DNA from: Glaciecola sp048820975
GTDB taxonomy: Bacteria > Pseudomonadota > Gammaproteobacteria > Enterobacterales > Alteromonadaceae
NCBI RefSeq assembly: GCF_048820975.1
Contig: NZ_JBMEUF010000001.1
Location: forward strand, 2,604,001 to 2,668,000
DNA: 64,000 nucleotides
Direction of reading: 5' to 3'
A program made the translations under genes and the position numbers. Below the pieces are notes generated by a model, which was given only the letters and a program-made list of their open reading frames with translations, was not told where the DNA came from and ran no database searches. Each line of letters opens with the position of its first letter. The first letter of the stretch is position 1. This document shows, piece after piece, positions 8,102 through 16,590 of this stretch.

Positions 8102-8677
8102 CTAAACAATCTCTTTAATTCGGTTTTGCAAGCAAGGTAATAAAGCACGTTCAAACCAATTGTGCTTGCTTAACCAGCGATTATTTCGACCTGAAGGATG
8201 GGGTAACACAATCGCCTCAGGCAAAAGTAATTCAAAATCTTCAACCGCGTCGGTTAAACGTTTGTACTTATTTAAATAAGCTTGCTGAGCATATCGCCCA
8301 ATGTAAACCTTAAGGGCGGGCTTTGCTTTAGATAAAAAGGCATGATGCCACATAGGCGCACACGCTTTAATTGGCGGAGCATCGGCCCCATTTTTATAGC
8401 CAGGAAAGCAAAAGCTCATAGGTAAAACGGCAAAACTACCGCTTTGATAAAAAATGTTTCTGTCAACGCCTAGCCACTCGCGTAATCGCTCACCAGAGGC
8501 ATCATTCCATGCGATATCTGACTCGTGAGCTAGTCGGCCAGGGGCTTGGCTAATTAATATGATTTTTGGAGAGTCAGGCCATATAAATATTGGCTTAGGA
8601 GCATGCGGCAGCACAGCATGGCAATAAGTACATGCTTTAGCTTGTTGGCGTAATGTTTCAATATATGCGTTATTCAA
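8102..8677 (-). CDS. Uracil-DNA glycosylase superfamily protein
   Basis: A 191-residue UDG-superfamily protein. Motif 1 is represented by ISQAPGRLAHES (the family 4/5-like position of GE.PG), and motif 2 by LPHPSGRNNRW near the C-terminus (HPS.RN). An N-terminal CTYC could belong to the Fe-S site found in family 4/5 enzymes. Family 4/5-like enzymes excise uracil or deaminated bases. It is convergent with the methyltransferase gene. TIGR03915/TIGR03916 proteins, present 3.3-6.6 kb away here, are elsewhere clustered or fused with UDG-like domains, so the three may act together. Exact base specificity is uncertain. Confidence 0.8.
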   Translation of the reverse strand: MNNAYIETLRQQAKACTYCHAVLPHAPKPIFIWPDSPKIILISQAPGRLAHESDIAWNDASGERLREWLGVDRNIFYQSGSFAVLPMSFCFPGYKNGADAPPIKACAPMWHHAFLSKAKPALKVYIGRYAQQAYLNKYKRLTDAVEDFELLLPEAIVLPHPSGRNNRWLSKHNWFERALLPCLQNRIKEIV

Positions 8678-8834
8678 ATTGCTTTACCTCTTTTCCCTAG
8701 CGTGCTGACTAAACACAATATAGCGCATTGAAGCCTAGGCCTTGTGTGTATTTATAGTAAGTGACTTAGCTCTACTTCTCCAACATTACTGCGCATTGTT
8801 AATACAGCATGCGGTTTGGGAGCTTACCGCCTTC

Positions 8835-8900
8835 GCGGTAATGACTGAAATTTGTGGCGGTAATGACGGGAATGAGTGGCGGTAGTGACGGAAAGCTAGT
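8835..8900. repeat. Three-copy 22-bp imperfect tandem repeat
   Basis: The core GCGGTAATGAC begins at 8835 and 8857, and a GCGGTAGTGAC variant begins at 8879. The spacing is exactly 22 bp. The units are followed by diverging TGAAATTTG, GGGAATGAG and GGAAAGCTA. The array sits in the 296-nt divergent spacer between the UDG-like gene and the kinase-like gene. It could be a regulatory array or a remnant of a dispersed element. Confidence 0.7.
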
Positions 8901-8973
8901 AATTTGAATATCCCAGTAGTGCATGTCAAACTTGCGGCTTGTTATTACCTAATAAATAAAACAACACTCTATT

Positions 8974-10020
8974 ATGCCGACATTAAATAACGACATAGCC
9001 CTGCACTACCTGCAAACATTTTATAATGACACGCAAATTGTAAAGGTAGAGCGAATCCAGTCTCTTTGGAGTGCTTATGGCGAAATAGCTCGCTACCTTA
9101 TTCCGAGCTTGTCGAAATCGGTAATAGTTAAACTGGTTTCGCCGCCAGCAAATACTGAACACCCGCGAGGCTGGGATGGTGAAGTTTCTCATCAAAGGAA
9201 GCTAGATTCATATATTAATGAGTCTATTTTTTACCAGCAATATAGCCAGCACACTAACCATTTTTGCCGAACACCAGCATGCTATTTTTCATCAAATTCT
9301 GATGCGTCTTTTATTAAAGCCGGCAAGGATGCGAGTTTCCTAATTATGGAAGACTTAGATCAAGCGGGCTTTTACAAACGATGTGATGAGCCAAGCCTGA
9401 AAACAATTAAATTAGGAGTACGCTGGTTGGCGTTTTTCCACGCCCAGTTTTTAAGCCAACCGTTGCCTAATGTATGGCCGGTAGGAACGTACTGGCATCT
9501 AAAGACTCGCCCAAACGAGTTTAACAATATGCCCAATAGCGAACTGAAAAGAAAAGCGCACACTATTGATGAGGTTCTGAACAATGCGAAATATCAAACC
9601 TTACTGCATGGCGACGCGAAGCTTGCTAACTTTTGTTTTAACGCTGATGAAAATGACTTGGCCGCGGTTGATTTCCAATACGTAGGGCAAGGCGCGGGTG
9701 TTAAAGACCTTATGTACTTTATGGGAAGCTGTTTAGATGATGCCGGTTTGCACATGCATGCAAATGATATTGTTGATGAGTACTTTGCGAAATTACGAGA
9801 GGCAACGCAGCTTTATAGTGTAGATGCAAATACAAGTTCAGCCCATAAGAATAAACTCGACCTTGATGCCCTTGAGAATGAATGGCGTGAATTACTACCC
9901 TTCGCATGGGCTGACTTTGAAAGATTTCTTGTGGGTTGGGCAAGCGAGCACTATAAATTAAATGGATTTATGTCAGAAAATACTCGCAATGCACTGGCGA
10001 AGTTACCGCCTGTGCTCTAA
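8974..10020 (+). CDS. Ecdysteroid/choline kinase-like phosphotransferase
   Basis: A 348-residue protein kinase-like-fold small-molecule kinase, of the CHK/EcKL and aminoglycoside-phosphotransferase clan. The catalytic loop is HGDAKLANF (212-220) and the metal-binding segment is VDFQYVG (232-238). FLIMEDLDQ (122-130) is the hinge. The IVKLV segment (51-55) provides the N-lobe lysine. The ATG at 8974 has little Shine-Dalgarno support. It stands alone between the UDG-like and MocA-like genes. The substrate is unknown; choline/ethanolamine-type alcohols are a family possibility and would fit the nearby LicC/LicD-like cassette, but that is speculative. Confidence 0.78.
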   Translation: MPTLNNDIALHYLQTFYNDTQIVKVERIQSLWSAYGEIARYLIPSLSKSVIVKLVSPPANTEHPRGWDGEVSHQRKLDSYINESIFYQQYSQHTNHFCRTPACYFSSNSDASFIKAGKDASFLIMEDLDQAGFYKRCDEPSLKTIKLGVRWLAFFHAQFLSQPLPNVWPVGTYWHLKTRPNEFNNMPNSELKRKAHTIDEVLNNAKYQTLLHGDAKLANFCFNADENDLAAVDFQYVGQGAGVKDLMYFMGSCLDDAGLHMHANDIVDEYFAKLREATQLYSVDANTSSAHKNKLDLDALENEWRELLPFAWADFERFLVGWASEHYKLNGFMSENTRNALAKLPPVL

Positions 10021-10069
10021 TAATAAATCGTTATTATTGGGGCATGTACAGGCAAGTTGATCAAACGAC

Positions 10070-10741
10070 TTATTTAATTGGCGATACACCAGAGATATAA
10101 GACAACAAATCACTTTTAGTGTCTATATCTTGCGCTGCTTCAGGTAAATCAACTCTCAGTACCGTGGCTGCGTTTTCACGCAAAATATCCCTAGCGCCTT
10201 TATCATTGCTAAGCGCAGCCAATTGACTAAAGAAGGCATGCGGGAAAATAGCCGGGGCACCTAACTTTTTATTGTACAGCGCTGCAACTATGTTTTTAGG
10301 CCGTTCACGCGACACCTTTAGCATAAGATTAAACTGCTTTGAGCTAATTGCTACTTGATCACTTAAGCCAATAAGTACATGGGTGTATTTTTTATCAAGC
10401 GATTTTACGCCCGCTGCAATAGAGGCTCCCATTCCTTGCTGCCAATTTTCGGCAGTCACGTATGAAGCTTTAACGTTTGAGTCTTTAAAAATATTGGCTT
10501 GGTTAAGTGCTTTTTCAATTGCTTGCGCCTTAGCGCCTAGCACAATTGAAAGGCTATCAATATTAGTTTGGCTTAACCTTTCAGCACTAGCAACAACCAT
10601 AGTTTTACCATTTATTAAGGCAAGTTGTTTAGTATCGTTAAAGCGATTGCTAGCACCCGCAGCGAGCAATAGCGCCTTAATACAATATTGGCTTTGCGGC
10701 TCTTCTAATGACGTATTAATATTCTTAGCCTTGTTTGAACT
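10070..10741 (-). CDS. MocA/MobA-like nucleotidyltransferase (start uncertain)
   Basis: A MobA-like NTP transferase of the molybdenum-cofactor cytidylyltransferase (MocA/CoxC-type) subgroup: LLLAAGASNRF for the nucleotide loop, then TKQLALINGKTM, VLIGLSDQVAIS for the acidic metal motif, and LGAPAIFP. It reads downstream of xdhC, the classical partner in molybdenum hydroxylase maturation. The first canonical start codon is TTG at 10669, inside LLLAAG, which would delete most of the first strand. The frame stays open to the stop at 10742-10744 with no ATG, GTG or other TTG, so an ATT start (10720 or 10726) or a sequence defect is possible. The coordinates given here cover the whole open frame; the true start lies within it. 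Confidence 0.72.
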   Translation of the reverse strand, partial: SSNKAKNINTSLEEPQSQYCIKALLLAAGASNRFNDTKQLALINGKTMVVASAERLSQTNIDSLSIVLGAKAQAIEKALNQANIFKDSNVKASYVTAENWQQGMGASIAAGVKSLDKKYTHVLIGLSDQVAISSKQFNLMLKVSRERPKNIVAALYNKKLGAPAIFPHAFFSQLAALSNDKGARDILRENAATVLRVDLPEAAQDIDTKSDLLSYISGVSPIK

Positions 10742-10750
10742 TTATTAACC

Positions 10751-11779
10751 TTAGCTTAAGATGCCGCTAATTGATTGGCCATCCTTTTGTTCTATAAATG
10801 CATGCACCTCAGATAATATTGAAAGCGCTATGGATTCTGGCAACTCACCACCAAGCCTTAAGCCAATGGGATTTGCTAAGGGTTTTTTAAGTGGGTTTTG
10901 ATTTGCATTGTCTGCATCGCGATTTAAGCCCGCTTCTTTTAGCACCCTGTCAGTTCGGTGAATTGGGCCTAACATGCCTACATATTTTGCTGCGCTGTGC
11001 TGCGCCAACGATAAGGCTTTAGCATCAAGTTTAAGATTGTGCGTCATAATAACAATAGCATCAATGTGCTCAAGCCACGCAAACTTTGAATCATCGCCAA
11101 AGGATGCTTTTTCAATGTATTTAGCGTCTGGAAATTGGGCTTCACGAGCATAGCCCGAGCGCGGGTCAGCAACACTTACGTGCCAGCCTAAATTGGCGGC
11201 CATTTTTGCCACAGGAATTGCGTCAATTCCGCCACCGAAAATAGCTAAGTTAGGCGAGGGCTTTATAATATGCTCAAATTGTTGGCTAGCTTCTTTACTT
11301 GATTGATGTTCATCAAATAGCGGTGCAGTATCGCTACCTAATATTTCAAGCTTGTTAACAGGAAAGCTTTCTTCTAGCGCCTGAATGTATTTACAGGATT
11401 GATTCTGATTAATTGCTTCACGCAGTTCAACTAGCTGTAAGTAGCTATTTGAAGCGCTAACTGGCTGTAATAAAATTCTGACTAAGCCCCCGCAACCTAT
11501 ACCAAGTTGCCAAGCAATATCTTCTTCTTCGCGCATGTCGTATTGAATAATACGATTTTTGTTGGTGTCCCAGCATTGGCGTGACTGGCGCATAATATCT
11601 GATTCTAAGCAGCCTCCACTTAGTAAGCCATGATACTGGCCCAAGCTATTAATCATCATCATTGCGCCAGGCTTTCGGTATGATGACCCTTCATTACCAA
11701 TGATGGTCGCTAATACCCACTGCAATTCATCACGTTGCTTATACCAAGTATTCAAAAGTTGTTGTGTGTGGTTTGCCAT
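10751..11779 (-). CDS. XdhC/CoxI family molybdenum hydroxylase maturation protein
   Basis: A 342-residue XdhC-type protein. The N-terminal XdhC/CoxI domain shows LATIIGNEGSSYRKPGAMM and LSGGCLESDI, and the C-terminal Rossmann domain shows IFGGGIDAIPVAKMA followed by VADPRSGYA. XdhC proteins bind the molybdopterin cofactor and help insert the sulfurated form into xanthine dehydrogenase-like enzymes. It sits upstream of the MocA-like gene on the same strand, with a 9-nt gap to that gene's open frame. The target molybdenum hydroxylase is not in this window. Spacing suggests a small two-gene operon with the promoter in the divergent region before the amidohydrolase. Confidence 0.88.
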   Translation of the reverse strand: MANHTQQLLNTWYKQRDELQWVLATIIGNEGSSYRKPGAMMMINSLGQYHGLLSGGCLESDIMRQSRQCWDTNKNRIIQYDMREEEDIAWQLGIGCGGLVRILLQPVSASNSYLQLVELREAINQNQSCKYIQALEESFPVNKLEILGSDTAPLFDEHQSSKEASQQFEHIIKPSPNLAIFGGGIDAIPVAKMAANLGWHVSVADPRSGYAREAQFPDAKYIEKASFGDDSKFAWLEHIDAIVIMTHNLKLDAKALSLAQHSAAKYVGMLGPIHRTDRVLKEAGLNRDADNANQNPLKKPLANPIGLRLGGELPESIALSILSEVHAFIEQKDGQSISGILS

Positions 11780-12017
11780 ATTTAGTCAGTAGTATCCTTC
11801 ATAATAATGATGCTTTTTGTTGTTTTGCTAACTACAGCACGGTAACTCTGTATTGTGTATGTTTAGTAAGTAGCACACAAGGTGCAATATCGATCACATC
11901 GTTTATGCAAAAAATAAAATGCGTTAACAAGCGTTGAGCAAAATGATACAACTAAATAAGGCGATAGGATTAACTTTTACACCTAGCAAAGTGATAAATT
12001 ACAACAAGGATTATTAA

Positions 12018-13748
12018 GTGACTACATTTACAATGAAGAGTATTGGTATATTGGCGTTTAGCATGCTGATAACGGCTTGTGACAATGCAAATGAAACCTC
12101 TGCTAGCAATACTTCACCCCTTGCCACTGCGCAAAGCTGTCAGCAAGCCAACATGGTAATGCACAACACCACTATTTATACAGCCAATGATGAACAAGCG
12201 ATAGCTCAGGCCGTTGCCATACTTGGCGAAAAAATTATATTTGTGGGCTCAAATGAAGACGCTAAAAAATACATGTGCGGCAATGCCAATGTAATGGATA
12301 TGGCGGGTAAATATGTGTACGCCGGTTTTTCGGATAGCCATCAACATGTAGAAGGGGTTGGCCAACGCCCTAAAACCTTAAGCTTGTTTGGTATAACGAC
12401 CTTAGCTGAAACCCGCGAAAAAATAAAAGCTTTCGCGCAAAACGTTCCTGCCGGTAACTGGGTAGAAGGCAGAGGTTGGATTGAGCGAGAATGGACTGAC
12501 GAACAACGCTTTTTAAATAAACATGACGTTGACCCTTTCACCGCCAACAAACCTTTGTTTATGCCGCGAGCTGATGGAGTTTCAGCGCTTGTTAATTCAA
12601 AGGCTCTTGCCTTAGCTGGGATTACTAAAGACTCACCCGATCCACAAGGTGGCAAGTTTGAACGCGATCAAAACGGTGAACCAACAGGTTATGTGCTGGC
12701 CACCGCTATGGAGATATTCCGAGCTCTTATTCCACCTAAAACAAAAGCGTATATAAAAGATAGTTTAGTACAAGGAATGGCTCAAAACGCCAAGTTAGGT
12801 TGGACGGCCACACAAGACGCCGGTATGCCGTTTATTAATGTTGACCTTATGCAAGAAATTCATCAGCAAGGCAACATGGCAACGCGCATATATGCCGCCG
12901 CAAATGTACAAGAGGCGGCACTAATGTTTTCTCGTAAGCGCGAAGTTACCCCTGACAACATGTTTGATTTACGCGGTATTAAAGTGTACATCGACGGTAC
13001 TTTAGGTTCACGTGGTGCTGCGCTAATAGAAAACTATGCTGACGCGCCACATAACGGGTTTATGAACAGAACCACGCAAGAAGAGCTAGAGCCCATTTTA
13101 CGCAAAGCATTACGCGAAGGTATTCAAATACAAACTCACGTTATTGGCGATCGCGCAGTAAAAACCTTATTAGATTGGTACGAGGCGGCATTTAATGACG
13201 TGCCCGAAAGTGAACGCGCGGTTGCTCAGCCACGCTGGCGCCTTGAGCATGCACAAATTATTCGCCCTCAAGACCAGGCCCGCTTAGTGAGTTTAGGCAT
13301 TCTACCGTCTATGCAACCTAGCCACGGAATTGGCGACTTAAACTTTGCACCAGCTCGTTTAGGCACTGAACGCTTAGCCCATGCTTATCCATGGCAGCAA
13401 CTAATTGACCGCGGCTCCATTATATTAGGCGGGTCAGATGCCCCTGTTGAAGTAGGTGATCCTCGTATTGAGTTTTATGCGGCGGTAGCCCGCAAAAGAT
13501 TAGACGGAACAAGCGGAGATGGATGGCACGCAGAACTGGCAGTAAGCCGCCAAAGCGCGCTTAAGATGTTTACCATTTGGCCTGCCTACGGGGCGTTTCA
13601 AGAAGATATTAGAGGCTCTGTAGAGGTAGGTAAATATGCTGATTTCACCATATTTAACAAAGATTTGATGACCACACCTGAAGCAGAAATATTACAATCT
13701 GAAAATGTAATGACAATAGTAGGCGGCAGAATCACCTATCAAAAATAG
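12018..13748 (+). CDS. YtcJ-like amidohydrolase family lipoprotein
   Basis: A 576-residue metal-dependent amidohydrolase (amidohydrolase_3/YtcJ group) exported as a lipoprotein: the N-terminal signal ends at the lipobox LITAC, acylated Cys21. The metal-site segments are SDSHQHVEG (replacing HxH), THVIGDRAV, LEHAQII and GGSDAPVE; the C-terminus SVEVGKYADFTIF closes the composite sandwich domain. GTG at 12018 is preceded by AAGGA about 9 nt upstream, which supports that start; an ATG lies five codons further in. The family hydrolyses N-acyl or cyclic amides. The substrate is unknown, and the gene appears monocistronic. Confidence 0.88.
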   Translation: MTTFTMKSIGILAFSMLITACDNANETSASNTSPLATAQSCQQANMVMHNTTIYTANDEQAIAQAVAILGEKIIFVGSNEDAKKYMCGNANVMDMAGKYVYAGFSDSHQHVEGVGQRPKTLSLFGITTLAETREKIKAFAQNVPAGNWVEGRGWIEREWTDEQRFLNKHDVDPFTANKPLFMPRADGVSALVNSKALALAGITKDSPDPQGGKFERDQNGEPTGYVLATAMEIFRALIPPKTKAYIKDSLVQGMAQNAKLGWTATQDAGMPFINVDLMQEIHQQGNMATRIYAAANVQEAALMFSRKREVTPDNMFDLRGIKVYIDGTLGSRGAALIENYADAPHNGFMNRTTQEELEPILRKALREGIQIQTHVIGDRAVKTLLDWYEAAFNDVPESERAVAQPRWRLEHAQIIRPQDQARLVSLGILPSMQPSHGIGDLNFAPARLGTERLAHAYPWQQLIDRGSIILGGSDAPVEVGDPRIEFYAAVARKRLDGTSGDGWHAELAVSRQSALKMFTIWPAYGAFQEDIRGSVEVGKYADFTIFNKDLMTTPEAEILQSENVMTIVGGRITYQK

Positions 13749-13958
13749 AATAAATAAGTGTTATAGCATATGAAAACTTTCAAAAGTTGATTAGAGGCGC
13801 TAATACTTTTAACACTTTAATGACAATTTGAGCTAAACTAAAACATCAATGATTAGTAATCACGGCCGGGAGTTATTTCGCGCGTCGCGCTAATTATTGA
13901 ACACAGTTTTATTAATAGTTTTAACACTTGCACTAAATTCGGCAAAAGGAGTTTCACC

Positions 13959-14321
13959 ATGAAAAACAAAGCGATTGCATTAGCATTATTACTTACTGTT
14001 GTAGGCTGTTCTGAGTCAAACGAAGAGTCAGCAGCGGAAGCTGAAAAAGAAGCCATGATGGAAATGGAGAAGGCTGGCGACGCAACAGCTGAAGGCTTTG
14101 AAGAAGCAAAAGAAAAAGCAGCTGATGCTTGGGATGAAACTAAAGATTCTGCATCAAGTGCCTATGAAGATGGCAAAGATATGGCTTCTGACGCCTATGA
14201 AGAAGGCAAAGAAAAGGGCGCTGATATGATGGATGCTGGCGCTGAAAAAGTGCGTGAAGCATGTATCGCAATGAAGAAAAAAACAGGTGGTGACGAAAGC
14301 GAGTGCGATAGCAAAGACTAA
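13959..14321 (+). CDS. Small lipoprotein with amphipathic LEA/YtxH-like repeats
   Basis: A 120-residue lipoprotein: the signal peptide ends at VVGC with acylated Cys17. The mature part is highly charged and Ala-rich, with repeated AYEDGKDMASDAYEEGKEKG-style heptad/undecad units (residues about 48-95) that predict a long amphipathic helix reminiscent of LEA, apolipoprotein or YtxH-type proteins. The C-terminus has two cysteines (REACIAMKK, SECDSKD). It is preceded by a good Shine-Dalgarno (AAAAGGAG). No catalytic residues are seen. A structural or stress-related envelope role is plausible but unproven. Confidence 0.75.
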   Translation: MKNKAIALALLLTVVGCSESNEESAAEAEKEAMMEMEKAGDATAEGFEEAKEKAADAWDETKDSASSAYEDGKDMASDAYEEGKEKGADMMDAGAEKVREACIAMKKKTGGDESECDSKD

Positions 14322-14441
14322 CTAACCGCCTTTAGCACTGTGGCTTTTGCGCTTATTGGATTCTCGTGTATTTCAATTTGGGCTGCAGCCACAGCCGCTA
14401 TTTTGTTTTGATTGTGTAACATTACTTATCAAAAAAGATGA

Positions 14442-15020
14442 TTAATGTTCGTTAATAAGCGCAATTGCATGAATACGGATGGCATTTAGAGCCCTACTTT
14501 TCCAATCATCCCATTGTATTCTATTGCGTATTTCATGTTGATTTAAACTAATGTAGCCGTGGCACAAAGCCCATATTTGCATGGCTATATCAAGGTTATC
14601 TTCTGGCTTCAGTTCCTTTTCAATAATTGACGAAACCTCTTTAGTTAAGGTTATAAAAGCCTTTTCCCCAGCGGCTATTGCTTCATCGTTTGGCGAGTAA
14701 TCTTTAAGGTTTGAGCCAAATATTAAATTGTAATGAGCCATGTTAGTTTGTGAAAACACGAGTACTCGCTCACACGCATTTAACAGCCTTTCTAACGCCG
14801 AGTTGCCTTCGGCTGCCCTCATCATGTTATCAACAAGCGTAAAGCCCTCAATATAAAGCGCATCAAGAATTCCCTGCTTTCCTTTAAAATGGCTATATAT
14901 ACCTATGGTAGACATCCCTGCCCCTTCGGCTATAGCGCGCACGCTTAAAGCATTTGTTCCGCCTTTTAAAAACAGCGTAGAAGCTGCATCAAGAATTTTC
15001 TGTCGAGTATCTTTTTTCAT
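14442..15020 (-). CDS. TetR family transcriptional regulator
   Basis: A 192-residue TetR-type repressor. The N-terminal helix-turn-helix reads ILDAASTLFLKGGTNALSV then IAEGAGMSTIGIYSHFKGKQG, a textbook TetR DNA-binding domain; the rest is a helical ligand-binding domain with no recognised ligand signature. It is divergent from the flavoprotein gene at 15145. Two inverted copies of a 13-bp palindrome-like site lie between them (15048-15084), so it very probably represses the 15145/16591 operon and itself. The inducer is unknown. Confidence 0.92.
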   Translation of the reverse strand: MKKDTRQKILDAASTLFLKGGTNALSVRAIAEGAGMSTIGIYSHFKGKQGILDALYIEGFTLVDNMMRAAEGNSALERLLNACERVLVFSQTNMAHYNLIFGSNLKDYSPNDEAIAAGEKAFITLTKEVSSIIEKELKPEDNLDIAMQIWALCHGYISLNQHEIRNRIQWDDWKSRALNAIRIHAIALINEH

Positions 15021-15047
15021 TTACATTGCATTTACATGTTGCGAAAC

Positions 15048-15084
15048 ATAACAGTGTTATATATATTAAATATAACACTGTTAT
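15048..15084. promoter_or_regulatory. TetR-type double palindromic operator
   Basis: ATAACAGTGTTAT at 15048-15060 and ATAACACTGTTAT at 15072-15084 are exact reverse complements of one another. Each is itself a palindrome apart from the centre. They lie between the divergent TetR and flavoprotein start codons, 28 nt from the TetR start. This is the arrangement expected for binding two repressor dimers. Confidence 0.75.
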
Positions 15085-15144
15085 ATCAAGTGATGAATTC
15101 ACAAACCTATTTACATTACGGTTCATACTTTAAGGACATAATAT

Positions 15145-16566
15145 ATGAAAGCGGAGCAATTAACTTGCGATTATTTAGTTGTTGGCAGCGGAGCGGTAGG
15201 CATGGCGTTTGCCGACGTACTCTTAAACGAAACGAAAGCCAACATAATTATTGTTGATAAGTACGCCAAACCCGGTGGTCATTGGAACTTAGCTTACCCC
15301 TTTGTAACGCTGCATCAGCCTTCAGCGTTTTATGGGGTATGCTCGCGTGAATTAAATCGCGGTGTAATTGATAAAACCGGCATGAACAAAGGATTAATGA
15401 GCTTAGCCTCGGGCGCAGAAGTTAGCGCTTATTTTGATGCTGTGATGCAAGAAACATTTTTACCTTCTGGCCGAGTTCAATATTTTCCCTTATGTAACTA
15501 CGAGGGTGATGGCAAATTTACCAGTATCACTGGTGGCAAAACGTTTGAAGTCAGCGTAAACAAAAAAGTAGTGGATGCTACGTATTTAAATACTAGTATT
15601 CCACTGACCCATAAACCAAGCTTTACTCGTGATGATAAAGTAGATTTCACGCCGGTAAACACGCTTACGCAACACGTAAAAAAACAGGAAAACTATGTGG
15701 TTTTAGGCGGTGGCAAAACAGGTATAGATACTTGTCTTTGGTTACTCAATAACTTCGTTGAACCAGAAAACATTCATTGGGTAGTGTCACGTGATGCATG
15801 GCTATTAAACAGAAAAAACACGCAACCCTTAGACGAATTTTTCTTTGATAGTATTGGCGCGCAAGCTAATCAAATGGAGGCTATTGCGCAATCAAGCTCT
15901 ATAGACAATATGTTTGATAAACTTGAAGAAAAAGGCGTGATGCTACGCATTGACGAATCGGTACGTCCGTCTATGTTTCATGGTGCAACCGTAAGCGAAG
16001 CTGAACTTGCTGCGCTTAAAAGACTGCCAAACATTATTCGCCATGGCCGTGTTAAGCACGTGGGTGAACATGCATTGGAGTTTGATAGTGCTAAGTGGGT
16101 TATGCCTAAAAACACCCTAGTAATAGATTGCTCTGCATCAGCCATTACGAATTTAGATATTAAACCTGTATTTAATGGCAACACCATTACGCCGCAAACT
16201 GTTCGCGCGTATCAACCTGTGTTCAGCGCCGCATTAATTGCCCATGTTGAAGCCGCCTATGATGATGAAGCCACCAAACAAAAACTGACCCAAGTAGTAC
16301 CCTTACCCAACCGAGATATTGATTGGGTGCCTATGACAGCTGCAATGCTTCGCAACATGCATATTTGGAGTGAAGCGCCTGAACTTCGTGAGTGGATTCG
16401 CAATTGTCGCTTAGACGGGTTTTCAAAAATCGTGCATGGCGTTGAAAAAGACGATATGGCTAAACTACAAGTACTAGGCCGCTTAAAAGGTGCGTCACAG
16501 CCAGCCATGGCTAAACTTATGGAATTTATGCATATGCTCAGGGCTAGCGAGCAAATTGCATCTTAA
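15145..16566 (+). CDS. FAD/NAD(P)-binding oxidoreductase (flavin monooxygenase-like)
   Basis: A 473-residue flavoprotein. The N-terminal dinucleotide-binding motif is VVGSGAVGMAFADVL, followed by IIIVDKYAKPGGHWN (an FMO-like GGHW). A second Rossmann motif, VLGGGKTGIDTCLW, lies near residue 190 and should bind NAD(P)H. It starts at an ATG with TAAGGACA upstream. It is the first gene of an apparent operon with the DUF2855 gene 25 nt downstream, and is divergent from a TetR repressor. Activity is probably an NADPH-dependent oxidation. The substrate is unknown; a detoxification or catabolic role is suggested by the TetR control. Confidence 0.85.
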   Translation: MKAEQLTCDYLVVGSGAVGMAFADVLLNETKANIIIVDKYAKPGGHWNLAYPFVTLHQPSAFYGVCSRELNRGVIDKTGMNKGLMSLASGAEVSAYFDAVMQETFLPSGRVQYFPLCNYEGDGKFTSITGGKTFEVSVNKKVVDATYLNTSIPLTHKPSFTRDDKVDFTPVNTLTQHVKKQENYVVLGGGKTGIDTCLWLLNNFVEPENIHWVVSRDAWLLNRKNTQPLDEFFFDSIGAQANQMEAIAQSSSIDNMFDKLEEKGVMLRIDESVRPSMFHGATVSEAELAALKRLPNIIRHGRVKHVGEHALEFDSAKWVMPKNTLVIDCSASAITNLDIKPVFNGNTITPQTVRAYQPVFSAALIAHVEAAYDDEATKQKLTQVVPLPNRDIDWVPMTAAMLRNMHIWSEAPELREWIRNCRLDGFSKIVHGVEKDDMAKLQVLGRLKGASQPAMAKLMEFMHMLRASEQIAS

Positions 16567-16590
16567 TGCACACTAATGGGAGAGTAAAAG

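Noticed and set aside
14338..14394. Possible terminator between the small lipoprotein and tetR
   Set aside because: CTGTGGCT and AGCCACAG can pair, but the loop is about 40 nt and no solid T-run follows, so it is not called.
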